Origin: JAWAFD01 sp964467175
GTDB taxonomy: Archaea > Micrarchaeota > Micrarchaeia > Anstonellales > J096
NCBI GenBank assembly: GCA_964467175.1
Contig: CAYXNY010000048.1
Coordinates: 1 to 14,990, forward strand
Length of the DNA: 14,990 nucleotides
Reading direction: 5' to 3'
The notes beneath the pieces were generated by a model that worked only from the letters and a program-made list of their open reading frames with translations, did no database searches and was not told where the DNA came from. Below, one piece after another: positions 1 through 6,500 of this stretch. A program made the position numbers and the translations under genes. The stretch's first letter is position 1, and each line of letters opens with the position of its first letter.

Positions 1-8
1 TTTAAATA
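1..8 (+). promoter_or_regulatory. TATA box for the envelope protein gene
   Basis: The octamer TTTAAATA sits with its centre about 26 nt upstream of the ATG at 31. That is the usual archaeal TATA-to-transcription-start distance, so the transcript would begin at or next to that ATG (leaderless). The same octamer recurs upstream of the uS12 gene. Seen in sequence; the function is inferred. Confidence 0.55.
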
Positions 9-30
9 TGTTTTTATGCAGAATAGTAGT

Positions 31-816
31 ATGGCAAAGCTCAGAACCGCTCTTTTTACAGGAATCTTCACGCTTGCCTTGGCAGGAGGAAAAGCATCCG
101 CACAGGGACAGTGGAAGTATGAAGGCACACCGCTTGAAGAAAGCCAAGCAGAACAGAATAAACCCGCAAAAAAGAAAAAAATAATAAACAAACAAGAACC
201 GGAATATCTTGTCAGAATAGAATTCGCAAAGCCAGAAGTTCAAACAAAGGATACGGTTGTCACCATCCCTATCGAAGAAACAAAAAGGAAAGAAGTACCA
301 TTCTGGCTTGGGATTGGCTTATTGGGGTTGGGCGCGCTCGGCGTGGCCGGAGCCGGGGTTTCGGTTGTTTATAAATTGAAAAACAAAAAATTTGAACAGG
401 GCGAGCCGGTTGCAGTATTCCCAACGAACCAGAGCGGAGAATTCCCAGAATATCTTCCGATTAAGCTTTATGTTTATTATCCGTACAAACTGAAAGCGAT
501 TGTTTCTTCTGCTCTCATCTGCGCAGGAATCGGAGGGGTTTACTTCCTCGCGAATTCTTCAGAAAAAAGAACGAAGTATGTTGAACAGGTTGCGCAGGTT
601 GTTGTTGAGCCGGCTCCGTTCACCATACAAAAGGATTCTTCAGGCGCAAGCTTTATCATCTACACTGAAGCTGGATGGGACAGTACAATTTCATATCTTT
701 CTGGATTAGACTTAGACACGACGAAAAAAGAGGTGAAGATTGTTTTTTCGGGAGACAGCGGTAAAATTTATGAGTTGAGGTCTATTTTACCGGAAGCAAA
801 AATTTCCATCCAATAG
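31..816 (+). CDS. Exported two-TM envelope protein, function unknown
   Basis: I do not recognise the family. With the ATG at 31 the product is 261 aa and begins with a good signal peptide: basic n-region (MAKLR), hydrophobic core, and an ASA|Q cleavage site near residue 24. A Lys-rich stretch follows (about 45-53), then a Gly/Ala-rich TM helix (about 91-113), a basic cytoplasmic loop (KLKNKK right after it), a second TM helix (about 155-175) and a roughly 85-residue beta-rich C-terminal domain predicted outside. The positive-inside rule fits an outside-in-out layout. An ATG at 16 would add five residues, but the TATA box at 1-8 places the transcript start at about 31, so 31 is preferred. No obvious catalytic motif. 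It precedes the ribosomal cluster but has its own promoter, as does the cluster, so no shared function is implied. Confidence 0.7.
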   Translation: MAKLRTALFTGIFTLALAGGKASAQGQWKYEGTPLEESQAEQNKPAKKKKIINKQEPEYLVRIEFAKPEVQTKDTVVTIPIEETKRKEVPFWLGIGLLGLGALGVAGAGVSVVYKLKNKKFEQGEPVAVFPTNQSGEFPEYLPIKLYVYYPYKLKAIVSSALICAGIGGVYFLANSSEKRTKYVEQVAQVVVEPAPFTIQKDSSGASFIIYTEAGWDSTISYLSGLDLDTTKKEVKIVFSGDSGKIYELRSILPEAKISIQ

Positions 817-819
817 GTT

Positions 820-827
820 TTTAAATA
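820..827 (+). promoter_or_regulatory. TATA box of the uS12-uS7-EF-2 cluster
   Basis: TTTAAATA lies just after the stop of the preceding gene. A transcript start about 26 nt further on (near 850) would leave a roughly 26-nt leader carrying GGAGTGAT (865-872), a Shine-Dalgarno three nt before the ATG at 876. This is therefore a leadered promoter, unlike those of several neighbours. Confidence 0.55.
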
Positions 828-875
828 ATTGGCAACAGAAAAATAATTTCCTAACGGAATAAACGGAGTGATAGA

Positions 876-1313
876 ATGGGTAAAGGAGCAAATGGAGAGT
901 TTGCCGGAAGGAATCTCCAGAGAAAAAGGAAAAAATACAGGTGGCTGAGCAAGAGGTGGAAGGCGAGGAAGCTTAAGTTCAAGCTGAAATACGACCCCAC
1001 GAGAGGCGCACCGATAGCCTCGGGCATAGTCATAGAGAAGGTCGTGCTTGAGCAAAAACAGCCCCATTCGGGCTTGATAAAATGCGTAAGGGTCCAGCTG
1101 AAAAAGAACGGAAAGATCGTCACCGCACATGCGGTTAGGGACAAAGCGATAAACTTCATAAACGAGCACGACGAGGTTTTGATTTCAGGGCTGGGAGGGA
1201 GCCAAAGGGGGCAGATGGGCTCAATTCCCGGAGTGAGGTATAAGGTGATCGCCGTTAATGGAGTGGACCTTCAGGCGCTGAGGCACGGAAAGAAGGAGAA
1301 GCCGAAGAGATGA
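876..1313 (+). CDS. rps12: Small ribosomal subunit protein uS12 (S12P)
   Basis: uS12 lies at the decoding centre of the 30S subunit and helps monitor codon-anticodon pairing. The 145-aa product matches archaeal/eukaryal uS12 throughout: an N-terminal NGEFAGR extension, the basic RKRKKYRW tail, YDPTRGAPIASGIV, KCVRVQL, INFINEHDEV and the IPGVRYKV loop, ending HGKKEKPKR. Oddity: the decoding loop, normally Lys-Gln-Pro-Asn-Ser-Ala-x-Arg-Lys in archaea, here reads KQPHSGLIK, so Asn, Ala and Arg are replaced, and the usual PGDG before AINFI is VRDK. The ATG is fixed by the strong Shine-Dalgarno at 865-872. First gene of a cluster with uS7 (4-nt gap) and EF-2. Identity is certain from overall similarity. 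Confidence 0.97.
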   Translation: MGKGANGEFAGRNLQRKRKKYRWLSKRWKARKLKFKLKYDPTRGAPIASGIVIEKVVLEQKQPHSGLIKCVRVQLKKNGKIVTAHAVRDKAINFINEHDEVLISGLGGSQRGQMGSIPGVRYKVIAVNGVDLQALRHGKKEKPKR

Positions 1314-1317
1314 TAGA

Positions 1318-1920
1318 ATGAAACTTTTCAATAAATGGGAGTGGAGTGGGATTGAAGTGAAGGACCCGAGCTTAAGGCAGGTCATCCAATTGAGCGAGGT
1401 GAAGGTTCCGCACACTTTCGGCAGGTTTACGAGAAAACCCCTGCAGAAGATGAAGATAAACATAGTGGAGAGATTGGTGAACAAATTCATGAGGGGCGGA
1501 ACTGGCGAAAAAACAGCAGGAAAGGTCATAAGAACCCATGGAAGGCTGCAGGGAAAAAAACTACAGATGCTCAAAACCGTTGAAAGGGCTTTTGATATCG
1601 TGTATGAAAAAACAAAAGAAAATCCAATTCAGGTTCTTGTAAGGGCAATCGAGAATTCGGCGCCGAGGGAGGATGTGACGAGGGTTGCTTTCGGCGGCGT
1701 GAGCTACCAGGTTAGCGTGGATGTTTCATCAACAAGAAGGCTGGACATGGCGCTCAGAAATATTACGCTTGCCGCATTGATGAGGGCTTTCAACAGCAAA
1801 AAATCCCTTTCTGAAACGCTCGCCGATGAAATCATAAATACGGCAAAAGGGGATGTGCAGAACAGCTACGCGATGAAGAAAAGGGATGAAGTGGAAAGGA
1901 TTGCAAGGAGCGCAAGGTGA
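1318..1920 (+). CDS. rps7: Small ribosomal subunit protein uS7 (S7P)
   Basis: uS7 nucleates assembly of the 30S head by binding the 3' major domain of 16S rRNA and lines the E site. The 200-aa product has the archaeal uS7 layout: an N-terminal extension (LFNKWEWSGIEVKDPSL), the NIVERLVNKFMRGG segment, the central NPIQVLVRAIENSAPREDVTRV helix-loop, the SYQVSVDVSSTRRLDMALRN beta-ribbon region, and the C-terminal helix with SLSETLADEIINTAKGD and NSYAMKKRDEVERIARSAR. The length is normal for archaea. The start lies 4 nt after the uS12 stop, in a GATGATAGAATG context nearly identical to that of uS12 and of the beta-helix gene at 12765, so the two ribosomal genes are almost certainly co-transcribed. 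Confidence 0.97.
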   Translation: MKLFNKWEWSGIEVKDPSLRQVIQLSEVKVPHTFGRFTRKPLQKMKINIVERLVNKFMRGGTGEKTAGKVIRTHGRLQGKKLQMLKTVERAFDIVYEKTKENPIQVLVRAIENSAPREDVTRVAFGGVSYQVSVDVSSTRRLDMALRNITLAALMRAFNSKKSLSETLADEIINTAKGDVQNSYAMKKRDEVERIARSAR

Positions 1921-1957
1921 CCGAATGCGAAGCACGGAATATTTGAGCGAAGCTCAG

Positions 1958-1963
1958 GGTGAT
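1958..1963 (+). promoter_or_regulatory. Shine-Dalgarno deciding the EF-2 start
   Basis: GGTGAT followed by four T residues precedes the GTG at 1968. A GTG at 1959 lies inside this motif and so cannot use it. The motif therefore selects 1968 as the EF-2 start codon. GGTGAT matches part of the GGAGGTGATC complement of the archaeal 16S 3' end. Confidence 0.65.
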
Positions 1964-1967
1964 TTTT

Positions 1968-4166
1968 GTGGTCAGGAAAGAAGCAGTAGTTGAAGATGTC
2001 CAGAGGCTGATGGATACTCTGGAAACGGTCAGGAATGTTGCCATCGTCGCCCATGTAGACCATGGAAAGACGACGATGACGGATTCATTGGTTGCAAGGG
2101 CCGGGCTTATTTCGAAGGAGCTCGCCGGCGAGCAGAGGGTGATGGACTTCGAAGAGCTGGAGCAGGCGAGGGGAATAACGATAAAAGCGGCGAACATAAG
2201 CTTGGGGTTCAAGTATGACGGGAAAGATTATTTAATCAATTTGATAGACACGCCCGGGCATGTGGATTTCGGCGGCCATGTTACAAGAGCCATGAGGGCC
2301 GTGGACGGAGTTGTTCTTGTCATAGATGCTGTGGAGGGGGTGATGCCCCAGACGGAAACCGTACTGAGGCAGGCGATAAAGGAAAGGGCGAAGCCGGTTG
2401 TTTTCATAAACAAGGTGGACCGGCTGATTACGCAGCTCAAACTGAACTCAGCGCAGATGCAGGAAAAAATAGCCAAAATAATTGCGGGCGTGAACAAAAT
2501 CATAGAACAGAATGCTCCTGATGAGTTCAAAAAACAGTGGTTTGTTTCGGTGGAAAACGGAAAGGTTGCGATAGGAAGCGCGTTCTACAAATGGGCGATA
2601 AGTTTAGCATCGATGCAGAAGCATAAAATTTCTTTCAAAGAAATATACGACCTTGTTGCTGCTGAAAAGTACAAGGAATTAATAGAAAAGGCCCCTCTTG
2701 ATGAAGTTATTCTTGAGATGGTGATAAAACATCTCCCAGACCCAAAGTACGCGCAGAGATACAGGGTGCCTAGGCTATGGAGGGGTGAATTGGAAAGCGA
2801 TGTTGGAAAGGCTATGCTTGAATGTAATCCGAATACAAAAACCGTTGGGGTTGTCTTTGGAGTTGTGCATGATGAGCACGCCGGAGAGGTTGCGGTTGTA
2901 AGGCTTTTTTCCGGAACTATAAAAAAGGGCGATTCTCTTTACCTTGCATCCAAGCTGAACTATATGAAGGTTCAGCAGGTTGCTGTTTACATGGGACCCG
3001 ATAGGGTGAATGCGGATAAGGTCAGCGCCGGAAATATCGGGGCGCTGGTGGGGCTGAAGGATGTTTATGTAGGCGAAACCATAAGCAGCGAGCCGATTGA
3101 GCCGTTTGAAGAAATAAAACACTATTCCGAGCCGGTTGTCACGAAGAGCATAGAAGCAAAGAACAGCAAGGATTTGGGCAAGCTGATTGAAGTTTTGAGA
3201 GGGATTGCAAAGGAGGACCCCACACTAAAAGTGGAGTTAAACCAAGAAACAGGCGAGCATCTTATAAGCGGTATGGGAGAGCTCCACCTTGAAATCATAG
3301 AGTATAAGATAACAAAGGAAAAAGGGGTGGATATAGTCACTTCCCCGCCAATAGTCGTCTACAGGGAAAGCATTGAAGGGAGGGGTGACGTGATAGAAGG
3401 AAAATCCCCCAACAAGCACAACAAATTTTATATTTATGCAGAGCCCATTCCGCAGGAAATAATAGACGCAATAGATAGAGGAGAGATAAAAGAAGGAAGG
3501 GTAAAAGGAAGGGCGCAGGAAATGGTTGAAAAACTTGTTGAGCTGGGAATGGACAGGGACGAAGCAAAGGGAATATGGCATATATACAAAAAGAATATTT
3601 TTGTTGATGCTACAAAGGGCGTGCAGTATTTAAATGAAGTGCAGGAACTGGTTCTGCAGGCATTTGAGGAGGCGATCGATAAAGGGCCTCTTGCTCAAGA
3701 GAAATGCATCGGCACGAAGGTTGTGCTCACAGATGCAACTCTGCACGAAGATAATGTTCACAGAGGGCCTGCGCAGATAATCCCTGCTGTAAAAAGAGCG
3801 ATATATGCTTCCATGATAAAAGGCGGAACATACTTATTGGAGCCAAAGCAGAAGGTTCTTGTCCAGACGCCGCAGGAGTACACTGCGGATGTTATGAATG
3901 CATGCAACGGAAGGAGGGGGCAGATGATTGAGATATCTCAGGAGGGAGAAACCGCAACGCTGAATTACATAATGCCTGTTGCTGAGATGTTCGGGTTCAG
4001 CAACGCATTGAGAGGAGCAACGCAGGGAAGGGCGATATGGTACCAAGAGTACGCCGGATATTTCAAGCTTCCGAAAGAGCTTACTGCAAAAATTGTGAAG
4101 CAGATAAGAGAAAGAAAGGGCCTTCCTCCGGAGCCTCCGACTGCGGAGCACTTCATGGAGCTCTAA
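1968..4166 (+). CDS. fusA: Elongation factor 2 (aEF-2)
   Basis: A translocation GTPase that moves tRNAs and mRNA through the ribosome in the cytoplasm. The 732-aa product starts MVRKEAVVEDV and carries the G1 P-loop AHVDHGKT (about 28-35), RGIT of switch I, the DTPGHVDFGG G3 motif and NKVD (G4), followed by EF-2 domains II-V. The diphthamide loop near the C-terminus reads LHEDNVHRGPAQI; His598, encoded at 3759-3761, is the expected diphthamide residue, so the protein should be a substrate of the diphthamide pathway. Length is normal for archaeal EF-2. The GTG at 1968 is preferred over a GTG at 1959 because of the Shine-Dalgarno at 1958-1963. It follows uS7 by 47 nt as in archaeal str clusters, but no EF-1A gene follows. 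Confidence 0.97.
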   Translation: MVRKEAVVEDVQRLMDTLETVRNVAIVAHVDHGKTTMTDSLVARAGLISKELAGEQRVMDFEELEQARGITIKAANISLGFKYDGKDYLINLIDTPGHVDFGGHVTRAMRAVDGVVLVIDAVEGVMPQTETVLRQAIKERAKPVVFINKVDRLITQLKLNSAQMQEKIAKIIAGVNKIIEQNAPDEFKKQWFVSVENGKVAIGSAFYKWAISLASMQKHKISFKEIYDLVAAEKYKELIEKAPLDEVILEMVIKHLPDPKYAQRYRVPRLWRGELESDVGKAMLECNPNTKTVGVVFGVVHDEHAGEVAVVRLFSGTIKKGDSLYLASKLNYMKVQQVAVYMGPDRVNADKVSAGNIGALVGLKDVYVGETISSEPIEPFEEIKHYSEPVVTKSIEAKNSKDLGKLIEVLRGIAKEDPTLKVELNQETGEHLISGMGELHLEIIEYKITKEKGVDIVTSPPIVVYRESIEGRGDVIEGKSPNKHNKFYIYAEPIPQEIIDAIDRGEIKEGRVKGRAQEMVEKLVELGMDRDEAKGIWHIYKKNIFVDATKGVQYLNEVQELVLQAFEEAIDKGPLAQEKCIGTKVVLTDATLHEDNVHRGPAQIIPAVKRAIYASMIKGGTYLLEPKQKVLVQTPQEYTADVMNACNGRRGQMIEISQEGETATLNYIMPVAEMFGFSNALRGATQGRAIWYQEYAGYFKLPKELTAKIVKQIRERKGLPPEPPTAEHFMEL

Positions 4167-4173
4167 TCTTCCC

Positions 4174-4182
4174 TTTTTGTTT
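4174..4182 (+). terminator. T-rich terminator after EF-2
   Basis: TTTTTGTTT begins 7 nt after the EF-2 stop codon. Archaeal RNA polymerase terminates at T-runs without needing a hairpin. The inverted repeat at 4190-4227 lies just beyond it and is better explained as promoter-associated, though a role in termination cannot be excluded. Confidence 0.4.
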
Positions 4183-4189
4183 GTGTCTA

Positions 4190-4227
4190 TTTATGGATAA
4201 AGGTTTATTAACATTTTTATCCATAAA
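4190..4227. repeat. 12-bp perfect inverted repeat centred on a TATA box
   Basis: The left arm TTTATGGATAAA (4190-4201) and right arm TTTATCCATAAA (4216-4227) are exact reverse complements around a 14-nt centre containing TTTATTAA (4204-4211). Each arm is itself an interrupted palindrome, TTTAT-NN-ATAAA, and the arm centres lie 26 bp apart. The symmetry axis falls within about 1 bp of the TATA centre. This looks like a paired operator for a dimeric repressor; a transcriptional hairpin is the alternative. Confidence 0.6.
4204..4211 (+). promoter_or_regulatory. TATA box of the lysozyme-like gene
   Basis: TTTATTAA, preceded by AGG, is centred 26 nt upstream of the ATG at 4234, which predicts a leaderless transcript. 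No Shine-Dalgarno is visible before that ATG, in agreement. The box is enclosed by the inverted repeat at 4190-4227. Confidence 0.5.
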
Positions 4228-4233
4228 CAGCTT

Positions 4234-5205
4234 ATGGGCCAAAGGGCGCTTGGAAGGAGAGAGGGGAAACTAATAGAAAAAACGCTAGAGTGGAGTAAAT
4301 ACAAAGAAAGAATGGAGGCGGTTGAAGAGCTTGAGAGAGGAAAACGGCTGCACTTTCCAGGATGGACAAAAAACTTTATCGCTGGCGCTTTTGGGATTGT
4401 TGCGCTTGGCGGACTCTCTATAGGTGCGATAAAAACAATTCCTCTTTTTATGGTAAAGCCGGCTTCTGCCCCTGCTGCCCCGGCTTATATGTATGGGCAG
4501 TTTGAAGCGGACGCAAAGGAAGAGAGAATACTAGAGCACGCGAAACTTCTCGGAACGGATGACAAAAAATTGAGCATGGAAAAGCTGCATGAAAAATATA
4601 TTTATACATTCGATGAACAGGGAAAAGTTGTGCATAGAATGCCCGAGGACTATCGAACGGTTGCCTTTCTTTTCGGCGACTCCATCGCGCGGAGCATTAT
4701 ATCTTGGAGCAACTTTTTTGGAACAGACCCTGCAATAGTCGTTGCTATTCTCTGCGCCGAGAATGGCTCAAGTGAGGACCCGCGCATATTGAATACTGTT
4801 AGCGCAAAATTCATGAGAAACCCGCATCTTGCCGACCAAACAGTCTCAAGATCTGGCGCGCGCGGAATAGCGCAGATAAAACCATCAACAGCAGAGATAA
4901 CGATAAAAAAACTAGTTGAGGAAGGAAGATGGCCTTTCCAAACAACAGACGTTAGCGGGGTGCTTTCGGACTACAACATGAGCATATTTTTATTGTGCGC
5001 GCTCATCCGTGAAATACAAACATCTGGCTATTCAGATATAAAAAACATAGCAGGCGCCTACCATTCCGGCAATAATGGATGGAGCAGAAAAAAAGCGATG
5101 GGAGAAAACGACGATGAAGTTTGGAAGCATATAAAGAAGGCGCAGTTGAGTGTGCAACAATATGAAGGGGTGCGCGGATATCTAAAAGAACCCTACTCAA
5201 AATGA
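4234..5205 (+). CDS. Membrane-anchored lytic-transglycosylase/lysozyme-like protein
   Basis: Predicted to cleave beta-1,4-linked amino-sugar polymers such as peptidoglycan outside the cell. In the 323-aa product a basic, probably helical cytoplasmic N-terminus (1-46) leads into one TM helix (about 47-65), an Ala/Pro linker, and an extracellular domain. From about 165 the motif order is that of SLT (goose-lysozyme-fold) transglycosylases: DPAIVVAILCAENGS with Glu176 as the likely catalytic acid, SGARGIAQIKPSTA (207-220), an SDYNMSIFLLCALIREI helix, and GAYHSGNNG (274-282) in place of the usual AAYNAGPG. The leaderless ATG at 4234 is set by the TATA box. Its 3' end overlaps the convergent serS gene by 13 bp. 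Archaea lack murein, so the target may be foreign or a different wall polymer. Motif match seen; activity inferred. Confidence 0.72.
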   Translation: MGQRALGRREGKLIEKTLEWSKYKERMEAVEELERGKRLHFPGWTKNFIAGAFGIVALGGLSIGAIKTIPLFMVKPASAPAAPAYMYGQFEADAKEERILEHAKLLGTDDKKLSMEKLHEKYIYTFDEQGKVVHRMPEDYRTVAFLFGDSIARSIISWSNFFGTDPAIVVAILCAENGSSEDPRILNTVSAKFMRNPHLADQTVSRSGARGIAQIKPSTAEITIKKLVEEGRWPFQTTDVSGVLSDYNMSIFLLCALIREIQTSGYSDIKNIAGAYHSGNNGWSRKKAMGENDDEVWKHIKKAQLSVQQYEGVRGYLKEPYSK

Positions 5206-6449
5206 ATGAAATCCGTCTTCATGTAATCCTGCAAAACTTTTGGAACACTCACTCCGTCCTCCTCTTGATAGTTTTCGACAATTGCGATCAGCGTTCTCCC
5301 TACAGCAAGGCCGGAGCCGTTGAGCGTATGCACAAAATAGGGCTTTCCATCCTTTGCCCTGTACCGTATGTTCGCCCTTCTCGCCTGGAAATCCGTGCAG
5401 TTTGAGACAGAGCTTATTTCTCTGTACCTCTCCTGGCTCGGAAGCCAAACCTCAACATCGTATGTTTTTGCGGCAGCAAAGCCCATGTCTCCGGTGCAAA
5501 GGACCATTACCTTATAAGGAAGCTCAAGAAGCTGAAGAATGTTCTCTGCATCTTTAAGCATGAGCTCATGCTCTTTCCAGCTTTCCTCCGGAGCTGTTAT
5601 TTTTACAAGCTCCACCTTATCAAACTGGTGCTGTCTTATCATTCCTTTTATATCCTTTCCATAAGCGCCAGCTTCTCTTCTGTAGCAGGGGGTCAGAGCC
5701 GTGTAGTATTTTGGAAGGTCTTTTTCTTCAAGAATCTCACCGGCGTGGAGGTTTGTGAGCGGAACCTCTGCAGTAGGAATCAGCCAAAGGCCGTCCCTTT
5801 CGCAGTGATAAAGCTCCTCCCCAAATTTCGGCAGCTGTCCGGTGCCGAACATTATTTCGCTCTTTACTAAATGCGGCACCCAAACTTCCCTATACCCGCG
5901 CGATGTCTGCACATCCAGCATAAAATTTGCAATCGCCCTTTCCAATTTTGCGAACGCGGAATATATTAATGTAAAGCGGTGGCCGCCGAGCTTTACCCCC
6001 CTCTCAAAATCAAAAAATGGAAGCTCCTCATGCGGTTTTACATCGTTCTTGAATTTATTCGGCTTTCCCCATTTCCTGATTTCTTTATTGTCGTTCTCGT
6101 CTTTTCCTACCGGAACGGAAGAATGGGTGATGTTTGAGATGTCAACCCATATACTGTACCTCTCCTCTTCAACCTTCCTTACCTCCTTCTCTACTCCCTC
6201 TATCATGAGCGCAAGCTCCCTGCTCTTTTTCATTTCGGCATCGGCGCTTTTTTTCTGTTTTTTCTTCTCAGAGATTTCCAGCCCGAGCGTGTTTCTTTCC
6301 CCCCTCAGCGAATCAAGCCTTCCTTTCAACTCTCTCCATTCTTTATCCAGCGCGAGAATCTTATCCACCGGGGAAGGGTCCTGGTTTCTATGCCTGAGCA
6401 TCTCCTTCACTTTCTCCGGGTTTTCTCTGAGAACATTAATGTCTATCAT
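5193..6449 (-). CDS. serS: Seryl-tRNA synthetase, common (bacterial/eukaryal) type
   Basis: Charges tRNA-Ser with serine in the cytoplasm. The 418-aa product has the N-terminal tRNA-binding helical hairpin (about 1-105, rich in Lys/Glu) and the class II catalytic core: motif 1 around GYREVWVPHLV (185-195), the serine-binding TAEVPL (226-231), motif 2 CYRREAGAYGKD (255-266) with RQHQFDKVE, and motif 3 with GSGLAVGRTLIAI (378-390). This is the common SerRS, not the rare zinc-dependent methanogen form. An open frame continues upstream to 6881 but the family's N-terminus MIDINVLRENPE begins at 6449, and a TATA element centred about 26 nt upstream predicts a leaderless start there. It is divergent from the nucleotidyltransferase gene and convergent with the lysozyme-like gene. 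Confidence 0.96.
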   Translation of the reverse strand: MIDINVLRENPEKVKEMLRHRNQDPSPVDKILALDKEWRELKGRLDSLRGERNTLGLEISEKKKQKKSADAEMKKSRELALMIEGVEKEVRKVEEERYSIWVDISNITHSSVPVGKDENDNKEIRKWGKPNKFKNDVKPHEELPFFDFERGVKLGGHRFTLIYSAFAKLERAIANFMLDVQTSRGYREVWVPHLVKSEIMFGTGQLPKFGEELYHCERDGLWLIPTAEVPLTNLHAGEILEEKDLPKYYTALTPCYRREAGAYGKDIKGMIRQHQFDKVELVKITAPEESWKEHELMLKDAENILQLLELPYKVMVLCTGDMGFAAAKTYDVEVWLPSQERYREISSVSNCTDFQARRANIRYRAKDGKPYFVHTLNGSGLAVGRTLIAIVENYQEEDGVSVPKVLQDYMKTDFIHFE

Positions 6450-6470
6450 GCGGGGATAGGAGAGGAATTG

Positions 6471-6479
6471 TTTAAAAAA
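6471..6479. promoter_or_regulatory. Shared TATA element of serS and the nucleotidyltransferase gene
   Basis: TTTAAAAAA contains the palindrome TTTAAA. Read on the plus strand its centre is about 26 nt from the ATG at 6501; read on the minus strand it is about 26 nt from the ATG at 6449. The start codons are only 51 bp apart and no second TATA-like element is evident, so one element seems to drive both leaderless transcripts. Confidence 0.55.
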
Positions 6480-6500
6480 TATTGCATGCCTAACCTTCCC

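Noticed and set aside
1959..1967. EF-2 start at GTG 1959
   Set aside because: That GTG is part of the GGTGAT Shine-Dalgarno that suits GTG 1968, and the shorter N-terminus fits the family.
5842..6459. Plus-strand open frame of about 205 codons
   Set aside because: Ser/Phe-rich composition typical of an antisense shadow of the Lys/Glu-rich serS coding strand; no motif or start signal.
6390..6500. Upstream in-frame extension of the nucleotidyltransferase gene (starts at 6390 and 6486)
   Set aside because: The extension is antisense to the serS start, lacks family similarity, and lies upstream of or too near the TATA element; the fold begins at 6501.
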